Made by a program: the position numbers and the translations under genes | Assembly (NCBI GenBank): GCA_018302815.1 | Contig: JAGVZE010000009.1 | Span: 120,149-184,148 of the forward strand | Length of the DNA stretch: 64,000 nt | Reading direction: 5' to 3' | Source of the DNA: Candidatus Woesearchaeota archaeon | Lineage (GTDB): Archaea > Nanobdellota > Nanobdellia > Woesearchaeales > ARS49 | Part shown: in pieces, positions 53,001-59,376 of the stretch | Layout: each line of letters begins with the position of its first letter | Numbering within the stretch: position 1 is the stretch's first letter | The notes under the pieces: model-generated | What the model saw: the letters and a program-made list of their open reading frames with translations, nothing else | Told to the model about the DNA's origin: nothing | The model's database searches: none

Positions 53001-53255
53001 TGGTGTTTGTTCCTCTCTACCAACGTCTATGACCGCAGATACCGCACCATTCTTCCACCCCACGTTCCCATCTATCTGCGTAAGCATCTTAGGTGGTTCC
53101 TCAAGGAGCACTTCCCCTCTGGCAGACCCCCTCCCCTTAATACAACAACCGTAGGCCATACTCAAAATATCGACGAGAAGTCAAAACCAGTATACCCTGC
53201 GCCCAACACAGTATACCCTAACCAAAATCAAGCCGTGCAAGGTGTGCAACCATGA
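50082..53255 (+). CDS. PrgI-VirB4 type ATPase with C-terminal PD-(D/E)XK-like domain
   Basis: 1057 aa. Residues 1-80 are PrgI-like: EIPQSLQYQEKIIFNLTLEQ plus two helices. The middle is a VirB4/CagE protein with Walker A ATSGGGKSYTAK (about 495) and Walker B LLVIDEAWSLL (about 700), then LGLLLITQDVADL. Beyond about 850 is an extra domain: helices, then NPDLTFTN...KVIAIEVETG (about 928-949) and LLRKIAALERLYPHRWCLFLS, a PD-(D/E)XK-like E-x-E/K pattern also seen in replication-relaxation proteins. A Pro/Asn-rich tail follows. ATG 50082 has GAGGTGG upstream. Powers DNA or protein transfer; the nuclease-like fusion is unusual. Confidence 0.88.
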   Translation: MSYEIPQSLQYQEKIIFNLTLEQLIYAALFGFPAILMYAKLPFSIYTRVTLAFVPVSLGLMFMYLDLWHKIRDFWAYLKFRRATMFDKAMKKYLKLNAVENSCYEVQTKNGTKRVAVLRVEPLNFKIKTKDERDSIIFAFQKFLNALDFPVQFLMYTDELNLNDYLKQLDLKVDKTGNKTYKELLDAHKKYVDLIMREKSDANRRFLISIIENEMGLDAQVKIVEELLATMNLKCVRLGGRQLIGVLIRLFNNPRGRTEILKKEKTIYTITAPEEIVNKPDYIKVNEYYNRIIVAVGYPRVVEEGFLDKMVTAAGNFDLSIHIEPFPIENTLVMLNKEVQKQRADLFAAELKHSFQPSLEIQYRDTQAVLNSIQKGEEKLFNVSLYINVKAKDLKELDILTKTIQSRLNSMLIIPKVPKYRMAQAFRSIIPFGINELGIRRNITTHPLSAFFPFTSPFLMLEKGGVFLGINKNRLPIIKDIFNLSNANGAILATSGGGKSYTAKLIISRYLINGTKIIVIDPQDEYTKLTEKYGGSVINISRDSNTIINPLDLLNHTYPEKRLALLDFFTMIFGDFNELQKAIVDKAISQTYANAGITEKNYFNKIPPTLKDLYEELEQMNQKATGFEKAAYTTLLSRLSMYVTGVFAFLNQQTKINITNQFVTFNLGSMPKQIKPIMMFLILEYVYTKMKQDKERKLLVIDEAWSLLSRAEDEGYIFEIVKTCRKFNLGLLLITQDVADLVNSKAGRAVLANSSYTILLRQKPAVIDSVENIFHLSFAEREHLLSANVGEGLIMMENDHQEIKIVASKEEHALITTKPDELLFPETDHTADLSLDGKKLVKELYPLKDVYRLSGLHLVQKEFLDNLRDPKYSEELLIHPYESRQARFKIRQRGNEGADHISLSWWILEELLNLTPTAIRIYSKTNEVNPDLTFTNASSKVIAIEVETGSNYRFNKDYLLRKIAALERLYPHRWCLFLSTNVYDRRYRTILPPHVPIYLRKHLRWFLKEHFPSGRPPPLNTTTVGHTQNIDEKSKPVYPAPNTVYPNQNQAVQGVQP

Positions 53256-53395
53256 AATGCCCCTCAAACAAGCACGAAATCACACTCTGGCTCAATTGCG
53301 AACAATTCGCACTATTACAGCAAGCAGCACAATACGTTGGTTGCGGAAATGATCTCGAACGATACATCATCGGCATACTTGCTGACAATTGTTGA
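53252..53395 (+). CDS. 47-aa small protein (RHH-like)
   Basis: MKCPSNKHEITLWLNCEQFA... ends IIGILADNC. Too short for the track; its ATG overlaps the VirB4 TGA by 4 nt. Strand (EITLWLN) followed by two helices would suit a ribbon-helix-helix DNA binder. First of four consecutive small genes. Confidence 0.55.
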   Translation: MKCPSNKHEITLWLNCEQFALLQQAAQYVGCGNDLERYIIGILADNC

Positions 53396-53412
53396 ACGGA
53401 GGTGCAAACAAA

Positions 53413-53523
53413 ATGGCGTACTATCTGGAATGCGCGGTGTGCGGAGAATGGGCAAAACGGCTCGAACCCGGAGAATACCACTGCGGCCGACCAATGACGG
53501 CCATACAAGAATGCGAAGTCTGA
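53413..53523 (+). CDS. 36-aa zinc-binding protein
   Basis: MAYYLECAVCGEWAKRLEPG... with C-x2-C then YHCGRPM and a further Cys; a minimal zinc ribbon. A GGAGGTG site lies upstream of the ATG. Confidence 0.55.
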   Translation: MAYYLECAVCGEWAKRLEPGEYHCGRPMTAIQECEV

Positions 53524-53538
53524 AACGGAGGTGGAAGA

Positions 53539-53628
53539 ATGAGATGCCAACAATGCGGAATTGGATTGGATAGTTTTGATGCAGAAGAAGCGTGCTACAA
53601 TTGCGGTCGCAAATCAGCGGAGGCATAA
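53539..53628 (+). CDS. 29-aa double-knuckle zinc peptide
   Basis: MRCQQCGIGLDSFDAEEACY followed by NCGRKSAEA: two C-x2-C knuckles 13 residues apart. GGAGGTGG precedes the ATG. Same operon as its neighbours, 15 nt after the previous stop. Confidence 0.6.
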   Translation: MRCQQCGIGLDSFDAEEACYNCGRKSAEA

Positions 53629-53631
53629 ACC

Positions 53632-53736
53632 ATGAGAAAAACCAAACAAACGACGGAAGAACCACAACGAGAAGAAGAGCCCAACATGAATGAAGAACTT
53701 TGGAAGGAACAAAATGAAGAAAACAGGGAGGAATAA
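53632..53736 (+). CDS. 34-aa Glu/Lys-rich peptide
   Basis: MRKTKQTTEEPQREEEPNMN... ends EENREE; wholly charged and probably disordered. Lies 3 nt after the previous stop and 1 nt before the AbrB-like gene. Its end (CAGGGAGGAATA) supplies the ribosome-binding site for that gene, so it may serve mainly for coupling. Confidence 0.45.
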   Translation: MRKTKQTTEEPQREEEPNMNEELWKEQNEENREE

Positions 53737-53737
53737 T

Positions 53738-54064
53738 ATGGAAGAAGCAAAAACACAAACGGTCGCGGGTCAAACCGCGACTTTTTCTTTTTCAAAGCAC
53801 GGCAAGCGTTTGAAAGAAAACCTCGTTCGCGTGCAAACACTCAGTAGCGGACAAAAACACGTTACCATTCCCGCACCCTTAGCAAAAGCGGCAAATATCG
53901 AGCGTCGAGACGTGGTTGAATGGCGCATTTGCAAAAGCACCGGCAAACTCGAACTAACCGTAATCAAGAACTACACGCCACCAACCCAAGAGATAACACC
54001 GGAGGTTAAAACCCATGAAAGCAGCCTTGTACATTCGAGTGAGCACGGACAAACAAGCCAGTGA
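53738..54064 (+). CDS. AbrB/SpoVT-like regulator of the integrative element
   Basis: 108 aa. Core LSSGQKHVTIPAPLAKAANIERRDVVEWRICKSTGKLELTVI matches the AbrB swapped-hairpin fold; the N- and C-terminal parts are flexible. ATG 53738 has GGGAGG upstream. Overlaps the recombinase by 50 nt. A candidate binder of the 30-bp palindromic promoter elements, by inference only. Confidence 0.75.
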   Translation: MEEAKTQTVAGQTATFSFSKHGKRLKENLVRVQTLSSGQKHVTIPAPLAKAANIERRDVVEWRICKSTGKLELTVIKNYTPPTQEITPEVKTHESSLVHSSEHGQTSQ

Positions 54065-54809
54065 AGGTAGCAGCCTAGAAGTCCAAGAAGAAAAACTCCG
54101 CAAGTATTGTAGTTTCCAAAACTGGGACATCTTCCAACTCTACGCTGATAGAGGAATTTCCGGCAAGGATACGGAACGGTTGCAGTTTCAGACGCTGATG
54201 AAAGACGCGAGGGAAAAAAGGTTTGAAGTAGTCGTGGTCGCGAAACTTGACCGGTTCGGAAGAAGCCTTCGAGATCTCATCAACACTATCTGGGACTTAA
54301 ACGCAATAGGAATTCAATTCACCAGCATTAACGACAACATCAACACAACAACACCAAACGGCAAACTCCTATTCCACATCCTCGGAGCCTTTGCCGAATT
54401 TGAACGAGAAATCATACGAGAACGAATGATGGCAGGAATCGCCAAATCACGAGAACTCGGACGCATCATAGGACGGGTCCCAATGGGCTACAAAGTTGTT
54501 AACAAAAAAGTATGCTTCGACCCTGAAAAAGCCCCACGCGTAAAGGGAATCTTCAACGCATACGCCGCAGGAGAAACCATCTGGAAAATCTCCAACCAGC
54601 TACAAATGAAGCCCTCTACCGTCTCGTACATTCTCAAGAACCAATTTTATGCAGAACCACGCAAAAACGGCACCCACGAGGCTCTGGTTGGCAAAGACTT
54701 GTTTGACGCTATCCAACCCGCGTTACAGACGACAAGACGACCATACCAACCCATCACACCTTTGGTGACCAACCTGAATAGTACTGTAAACGCTTCTCCT
54801 TGCGTATAG
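54015..54809 (+). CDS. serine recombinase (resolvase/invertase family)
   Basis: 264 aa. N-terminal catalytic domain with ALYIRVSTDKQ (nucleophile Ser in VST), VVAKLDRFGRSLRDL and GAFAEFEREIIRERM, then a recombinase-type domain (GRVPMGYKVVNKKVCFDPEKA...VKGIFNAYAAGETIWKI) and a short C-terminus. Shorter than large serine integrases (about 450-600 aa). GGAGGTTAAAACCC precedes the ATG. The element thus has two unrelated recombinases, one at each end. Confidence 0.92.
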   Translation: MKAALYIRVSTDKQASEGSSLEVQEEKLRKYCSFQNWDIFQLYADRGISGKDTERLQFQTLMKDAREKRFEVVVVAKLDRFGRSLRDLINTIWDLNAIGIQFTSINDNINTTTPNGKLLFHILGAFAEFEREIIRERMMAGIAKSRELGRIIGRVPMGYKVVNKKVCFDPEKAPRVKGIFNAYAAGETIWKISNQLQMKPSTVSYILKNQFYAEPRKNGTHEALVGKDLFDAIQPALQTTRRPYQPITPLVTNLNSTVNASPCV

Positions 54810-54912
54810 ACGGTTGTTTCTTCTTTTTCTTACCTTTCTCGTCCTCAGACCTCAAACGCTCCAGAACTGCTAAAACTGTGTTATGCTCCTCCGAAGGCTC
54901 TTTTTCAACCAT
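54754..54912 (-). CDS. 52-aa basic protein
   Basis: MVEKEPSEEHNTVLAVLERL followed by a Lys-rich segment (GKKKKKQPSIRKEKR). A TTTAAATAG box about 22-27 nt upstream of ATG 54912 supports a leaderless gene. It is convergent with the serine recombinase and overlaps its last 56 nt. Unknown. Confidence 0.5.
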   Translation of the reverse strand: MVEKEPSEEHNTVLAVLERLRSEDEKGKKKKKQPSIRKEKRLQYYSGWSPKV

Positions 54913-54995
54913 GCCAAAATAAAGCATAAAACGTCTATTTAAACCAATCGTCGGAAGAGCAAAACCAACACCATCCCACAACGCGAAGCTACTCT

Positions 54996-55379
54996 TCAGA
55001 ATTTGCTCAGAATATTTCCAGGAGGGCAAAGTGCTTTATCTTCTTCCGTAACTGGTAAGCGCTTCTGTAAATTTTGGCATTCCTGGGTATTGTTGATCTC
55101 TCGTCCTTGAACAACACACGTGTTTTTTTCCGGGAGATATTCGAAAGGTGCGCAGCTTATGCCCCCTACAGAGCAACTGTTAATGTGTAGACTGGCTGAT
55201 GCGAAGAAGGTTGTCACAAAGAGCACGATAAAGATCATGATTGAAATTATCGCAAAGCTAACTTTGTTCTTTGGTTTTATGAAGTGTCTAATAACTAAAA
55301 TAGCTAAAACAGGCAGAACAAGTGCTATGACTGACGTGAGTAATAGCCATAGTGGACCTGGGCCGAGACAAACAGTCAT
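54996..55379 (-). CDS. membrane protein with extracellular Cys domain
   Basis: 127 aa. Two hydrophobic helices (LWLLLTSVIALVLPVLAILVI and FAIISIMIFIVLFVTTFFASA), then an exported tail with six Cys (INSCSVGGISCAPFEYLPEKN, TCVVQG, ECQNL, ALCPPG). TATA-like CTAATATAG upstream. Unknown. Confidence 0.65.
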   Translation of the reverse strand: MTVCLGPGPLWLLLTSVIALVLPVLAILVIRHFIKPKNKVSFAIISIMIFIVLFVTTFFASASLHINSCSVGGISCAPFEYLPEKNTCVVQGREINNTQECQNLQKRLPVTEEDKALCPPGNILSKF

Positions 55380-55539
55380 ATCAGAACATATTGATAGTGG
55401 CTATATTAGTGTTATCATATGGTTAGGTATGTTTCTAATCATTCAACAACCCCTGGCTTTTCGAACGATTGAGAAGTCAGTTCTTTCTTTGCAGTTGAGT
55501 CACGGTAGGTTTTTAAATGGCCCTCATCCACCCCGCAAT

Positions 55540-56187
55540 ATGAATAAAATTCATATCTTTAAGACAGAAGAAGACTACTTACCTGTGCAAATGGAACATT
55601 TCAGCAGTAATACTTCTATGCTTAATGAGAGGGATAGACGAGAGCGGTCGAAGCTACAAGACTACTTGAAAAAAAGATACCCCTTGGCACATGATGAAGT
55701 TAATGGAATGAGGACGTTGCTGGGAATCCCAGAAGATGAACGACGGGCGCTCCATGCGGGCCTTGCGGAAGGATTGGAATTTCGCTGTCTGGTTCGTTTA
55801 GACGCTTTAAATGAGCAGTATTATTTTCAAACCGAGATTGACACTCCTGAAGGAAATACGTTTGATTTTGCGAGAACATTAAATGAACTTGTGGCGAAAG
55901 TGCGCATAAATTTAGCTACACTGAGCAGTTCAGACTCTCCATATCCAGGAGCTACAATAACTCCTGTCTTCTATACTATCGAGACAGCGCAGGACGAAAC
56001 GAAAGAATGTGGAGTAAATCTGGGCGTATTGAACGGATTGTTAAAAGAATTAATCCCGCTTCCGTCTCATCTACTGTCCGTGTTCGCAAAAAGCTTGGCG
56101 ATGGACGCGACCGATTTCATTAGTTCAAGAAGAGGACTATCACGAGAAGAAAGAGAATCATTTGAAAGACTATTCTATTCACTTTGA
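55540..56187 (+). CDS. hypothetical soluble protein
   Basis: 215 aa. Begins MNKIHIFKTEEDYLPVQMEH, about 27 nt after a TTTTTAAATGG box, so I reject the longer track start. N-terminal charged helix (ERDRRERSKLQDYLKKRYPLAHDE), alpha/beta centre, and a C-terminal helix ISSRRGLSREERESFERLF. Not recognised. Confidence 0.6.
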   Translation: MNKIHIFKTEEDYLPVQMEHFSSNTSMLNERDRRERSKLQDYLKKRYPLAHDEVNGMRTLLGIPEDERRALHAGLAEGLEFRCLVRLDALNEQYYFQTEIDTPEGNTFDFARTLNELVAKVRINLATLSSSDSPYPGATITPVFYTIETAQDETKECGVNLGVLNGLLKELIPLPSHLLSVFAKSLAMDATDFISSRRGLSREERESFERLFYSL

Positions 56188-56358
56188 ACTTTAAAGATTT
56201 GAACCAGTCGACTGACTTAGGGTTTTGGTCTGGTTTTCTTAGTATGATAAGAATATAAGCGCGGATATCGATTGCAACATAGGGCGGTTACAATCACGAC
56301 TTTCCACTAATCTGAATCGTACGGAGTTTTTAAATAGTGAACTCCACACTTCCGAGTG

Positions 56359-58014
56359 ATGGTTCTGAAAAGAGTGAGGGTTTGGCAGGTCATCCTGGGT
56401 GTGTTTATTGTTATCGTCTTACTTGGCAGCTCTTTGGCTTATTTATTAGGGAAGCCCGCGATAGGTCGAGCGTTGGAGCAACCTGTTCAGAACGCGATTT
56501 GGTTTCAACCAGATAAAGTGCACGTTCTTTATGATGGATTGAAAGGCAGCGCAACTATTGGTTTTTCTGGAGCTGATGGAAACTTGCCAGTTATCCAATT
56601 ATGGGTTTCTGACACGAGCATTGTTGCTTGCGCGTACTCAGGTCAGATAGGTTCTGCGACGGTGGATTGGATAGTGAAAAACACTCAGTTTCAGATTTAT
56701 TCAGCGCAAGACTGCACCCCTGCGACTAAATCAAATTTGCTTGCGAAGGCGGATTTGGAAATAGTTTTTGATGAGGTGAGTACGTTTTCTCAAGTGACCA
56801 CGCTTGAGCATAGCATGGAAGAAATCGGCGGTTCGAATTACCCATTCTATGATATGGGCAGGTATCTCGACAGTCCAACAAAGGAATACTTCGGCGATCT
56901 TCGCCCGATAATTGGCACGTACCATTTGAATCCTTTGGTAGTATACTCGCAATTGCAAAAAATGTATGACGCGGGCCAACGGAGTATATCGTTTGTTATT
57001 TGGTTCTCCCCCTTGGGCAATGCTGGCAAGGATGGCGTGTTTGGGCATGTTGTTGATTCAACCGGAGGAGCGCTTCGACCACAGCATGCGGAAAACCTAA
57101 AAGCAGTGTTAAAAGATATTAAGAATATCGGGTTTGACCATGTGACTATTCGTTTCGCTCAACAATCATACGCCCATCCGCGCACGTGGAAACAATGGAA
57201 CGAAACTCAATTCGCAGAGAACAGCAGATTTATCTTCAGCACAATTGATCTTGTCAAGAGCTCAACAGACTTGCCACGCACGTTTGACTTAGGGGTGGAA
57301 CTTGCGGGAGAATTTTCAACATCTCACACGCGTGAATACGTGAAACGTCTCTGGACATACTACCTTCCAAGGTATAGTCTTGGAGAGACGTATGGTTTTT
57401 CTTACGCATATAGGCCTGGTAGGATTGCTGAAATGACAAAAGTGTATGATGAAGTGGGTACCCGTCCGCAAATATATGCTGTTGATATGTACGCGGGTGT
57501 ATACTACAAGCTTAGCGATGTAAGTAAAGAGCTTGAAAGTATAGGTAATAAGGACATGCCGATCATAATTCAAGAAACATTTTACAATGATATTCCTGTT
57601 CTTCACAGCATTGTTAGTGCCAAGCGCGATTTCGGACTAAATATCCGTAAAGTTTTCAATTGGAACTGTGTGCGGGATGACTGCGCAGATGGCTTTAGCA
57701 TGGCATACGCGGAGAGATATTTGTATCGTGATCTTAATAGAAAAGGAAAAATATTGGCGTCTCCATGCGTTCCTAGCGCCACTGCAGGGCTTTGCACGAG
57801 CACTATCACGTGGACTAGCGATGCCACGCTTTCTTTGGCTAATCAGGTCTGGGTTGATGGGAAACTCTTTGGCTGTTCAGGAGCAGGAGGGTATGCAAGC
57901 CAGAACGCGACATGGATTAAGACACAGAACAAATTCTCTCTTTACTCGGCGAAGAATTGCGAGCCGAGTTCTCGTGGTGAACTGATAGCGACGATTTTAG
58001 TGAAAAATAAGTGA
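56359..58014 (+). CDS. membrane-anchored glycoside-hydrolase-like TIM-barrel protein
   Basis: 551 aa. An N-terminal anchor helix (VWQVILGVFIVIVLLGSSLAYLL) is followed by two similar Ig-like modules, one after the anchor (QLWVSDTSIVACAYSGQIGSATVDWIVKNTQFQIYSAQDC) and one at the C-terminus (NQVWVDGKLFGCSGAGGYASQNATWIKTQNKFSLYSAKNC). Between them lies a TIM-barrel-like domain (RSISFVIWFSPLG, FDLGVELAGEF, FSYAYRPG, PIIIQETFYND) with acidic residues at strand ends. Probably a surface carbohydrate-active enzyme; substrate unknown. Confidence 0.72.
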   Translation: MVLKRVRVWQVILGVFIVIVLLGSSLAYLLGKPAIGRALEQPVQNAIWFQPDKVHVLYDGLKGSATIGFSGADGNLPVIQLWVSDTSIVACAYSGQIGSATVDWIVKNTQFQIYSAQDCTPATKSNLLAKADLEIVFDEVSTFSQVTTLEHSMEEIGGSNYPFYDMGRYLDSPTKEYFGDLRPIIGTYHLNPLVVYSQLQKMYDAGQRSISFVIWFSPLGNAGKDGVFGHVVDSTGGALRPQHAENLKAVLKDIKNIGFDHVTIRFAQQSYAHPRTWKQWNETQFAENSRFIFSTIDLVKSSTDLPRTFDLGVELAGEFSTSHTREYVKRLWTYYLPRYSLGETYGFSYAYRPGRIAEMTKVYDEVGTRPQIYAVDMYAGVYYKLSDVSKELESIGNKDMPIIIQETFYNDIPVLHSIVSAKRDFGLNIRKVFNWNCVRDDCADGFSMAYAERYLYRDLNRKGKILASPCVPSATAGLCTSTITWTSDATLSLANQVWVDGKLFGCSGAGGYASQNATWIKTQNKFSLYSAKNCEPSSRGELIATILVKNK

Positions 58015-58018
58015 ACTA

Positions 58019-58234
58019 TCAGGCAACGCACTGCCAGCCTTCGCTAAAATTTTTACCGCAGACTTCTTCATATGTCTTGCCTTCAGGTATATAATCACAC
58101 ATCACAAATGAGCAACGGCAATTTCCTTTGACCTCACATTCTTGCTGTGTGGAGTACGACGCTGACACGGTATTTGCCTGATCACAACTGAGCAACACTA
58201 TGACTAGCAATATCGCAATCAATAAATCACGCAT
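58019..58234 (-). CDS. small Cys-rich lipoprotein
   Basis: 71 aa. Signal MRDLLIAILLVIVLLSC with lipobox, then six Cys in 50 residues (ECEVKGNCRCSFVMC, EEVCGKNF, WQCVA). Start 58234 lies about 26 nt after a GTATTAAATG box; the track start eight codons upstream is less likely. Confidence 0.65.
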   Translation of the reverse strand: MRDLLIAILLVIVLLSCDQANTVSASYSTQQECEVKGNCRCSFVMCDYIPEGKTYEEVCGKNFSEGWQCVA

Positions 58235-58284
58235 GATTGACTGTTGGATCGTTATCATTTAATACACATATTCTCCCTAATTTA

Positions 58285-58635
58285 TCAGTTAGTCCGGTTT
58301 CTCTTTTCTATGGCTTTTGCTGCAAGACAGCTAATAACATACCACCATACAAAATCTAAACCAAAATGAAAAATCGCAGAGAGTATTGATGGGACGAATG
58401 TTCGCGTTGGATAATTCACGAAAAAGGCGTTCCCTTGCCCAAGAGCAGAAATTCCTGGACTTACTATTGTGTAGATGGACTTTGCGACAGGACAAAAGCC
58501 AACACATCCAATACCAACAGATACTGACCTTAGGTAAACTACATGTGTTATCAAAGCCAACACTATTACCGCAAAGAATCCAGCAAGCTTGATCTTTGTC
58601 GGATAAAGAAATTCTTTGAACTTGCTTGCCTTCAT
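58285..58635 (-). CDS. small membrane protein
   Basis: 116 aa with three hydrophobic helices (IKLAGFFAVIVLALITHVVYL, AKSIYTIVSPGISALG, FGLDFVWWYVISCLAAKAI) and basic ends. TATTTAAAC box upstream. Unknown. Confidence 0.6.
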   Translation of the reverse strand: MKASKFKEFLYPTKIKLAGFFAVIVLALITHVVYLRSVSVGIGCVGFCPVAKSIYTIVSPGISALGQGNAFFVNYPTRTFVPSILSAIFHFGLDFVWWYVISCLAAKAIEKRNRTN

Positions 58636-58693
58636 CTTTCGCAGGTAGTTAAGTAAAGTTTAAATAACTTCTGATGGTGGATAATTTCACCTT

Positions 58694-58996
58694 TCAGGAC
58701 GGTTTCTCGTTTATCCGTTTCATGCATCGTACGAGTGCTTTTTCAAATTGTTGTTTCTGCGAAGGCGTCATGTTCTTTGTCATATCTTTCATCAACGCCT
58801 CTTTCAGGAACGTGTTAAAGCACGCTTCTGCTGATATCCGCATTCGCTCAGCAGTATGATGCATAAGCTCTGCTGCGTCGTGGGATAGACTTGCCATCAT
58901 TTCAGAACCACCACAATTCGAACAATAGAGTGATTTCTCAAAGTCGAATAACGTACTGCATTTCTCACACCGAAATTCTGCAAAAGGCCCATCCAT
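58694..58996 (-). CDS. zinc-ribbon protein
   Basis: 100 aa. N-terminal ribbon FRCEKCSTLFDFEKSLYCSNCGG (C-x2-C...C-x2-C), then a helical domain (AAELMHHTAERMRISAEACF, PSQKQQFEKALVRCMKRI). Last gene of the minus-strand operon that begins with the HAD gene. GGAGG lies 15 nt before the ATG, inside the preceding stop region. Confidence 0.72.
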   Translation of the reverse strand: MDGPFAEFRCEKCSTLFDFEKSLYCSNCGGSEMMASLSHDAAELMHHTAERMRISAEACFNTFLKEALMKDMTKNMTPSQKQQFEKALVRCMKRINEKPS

Positions 58997-59003
58997 GGTC
59001 GAC

Positions 59004-59372
59004 CTATGTAATCCTCCTTAACTCCCCATATATCGTTTCATAATTTATCGCTTGATAATAATCCGCGACTGGCCCAACAGGTTCTTGGTACATGAATATT
59101 CTCTTGCGGCGTGCAACTGCCATGCCTATTTCAATGGCGACGTCAATACCGATGTAGCTTCGAACACCGTTTGTGTCTTTGTTTACCACAAGAACTACGT
59201 CTGAAAGTTCCAGTTCATCTCGGAAGCGGTCGATAGCTTTCTTTCTATTCTCTTGCGAATCTCCATGAAATTTGATTGGAGTGTATACTGTATGACCCTC
59301 CCTTTCCAGCTCTTTCCTGACTCCCATCATGTCGTCGTAAAACCGCATGCTTCCGATAATTCTTATGTTCAT
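59004..59372 (-). CDS. nucleoside 2-deoxyribosyltransferase-like protein
   Basis: 122 aa. Rossmann-like pattern IRIIGSMRFYDDMMGVRKELEREGHTVYTP, then ELSDVVLVVNKDTNGVRSYIGIDVAIEIGMAVARRKRIFMY, the usual S-D-x-V-x-x-V and G-x-x-x-E-I-G-x-A block of the nucleoside deoxyribosyltransferase/DNPH1 family. The Glu in AIEIGMA would be the nucleophile. Could cleave or exchange the base of (deoxy)nucleotides. GGTGAGG precedes the ATG, 4 nt after the DHH stop. Confidence 0.78.
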   Translation of the reverse strand: MNIRIIGSMRFYDDMMGVRKELEREGHTVYTPIKFHGDSQENRKKAIDRFRDELELSDVVLVVNKDTNGVRSYIGIDVAIEIGMAVARRKRIFMYQEPVGPVADYYQAINYETIYGELRRIT

Positions 59373-59376
59373 GTCC

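Noticed and set aside
58446-58466. aaattcctggacttactattg, similar to the 30-bp element of the integrative element; possible right attachment site
   Set aside because: It lies inside a membrane-protein coding region and lacks the palindrome; the similarity is likely chance.
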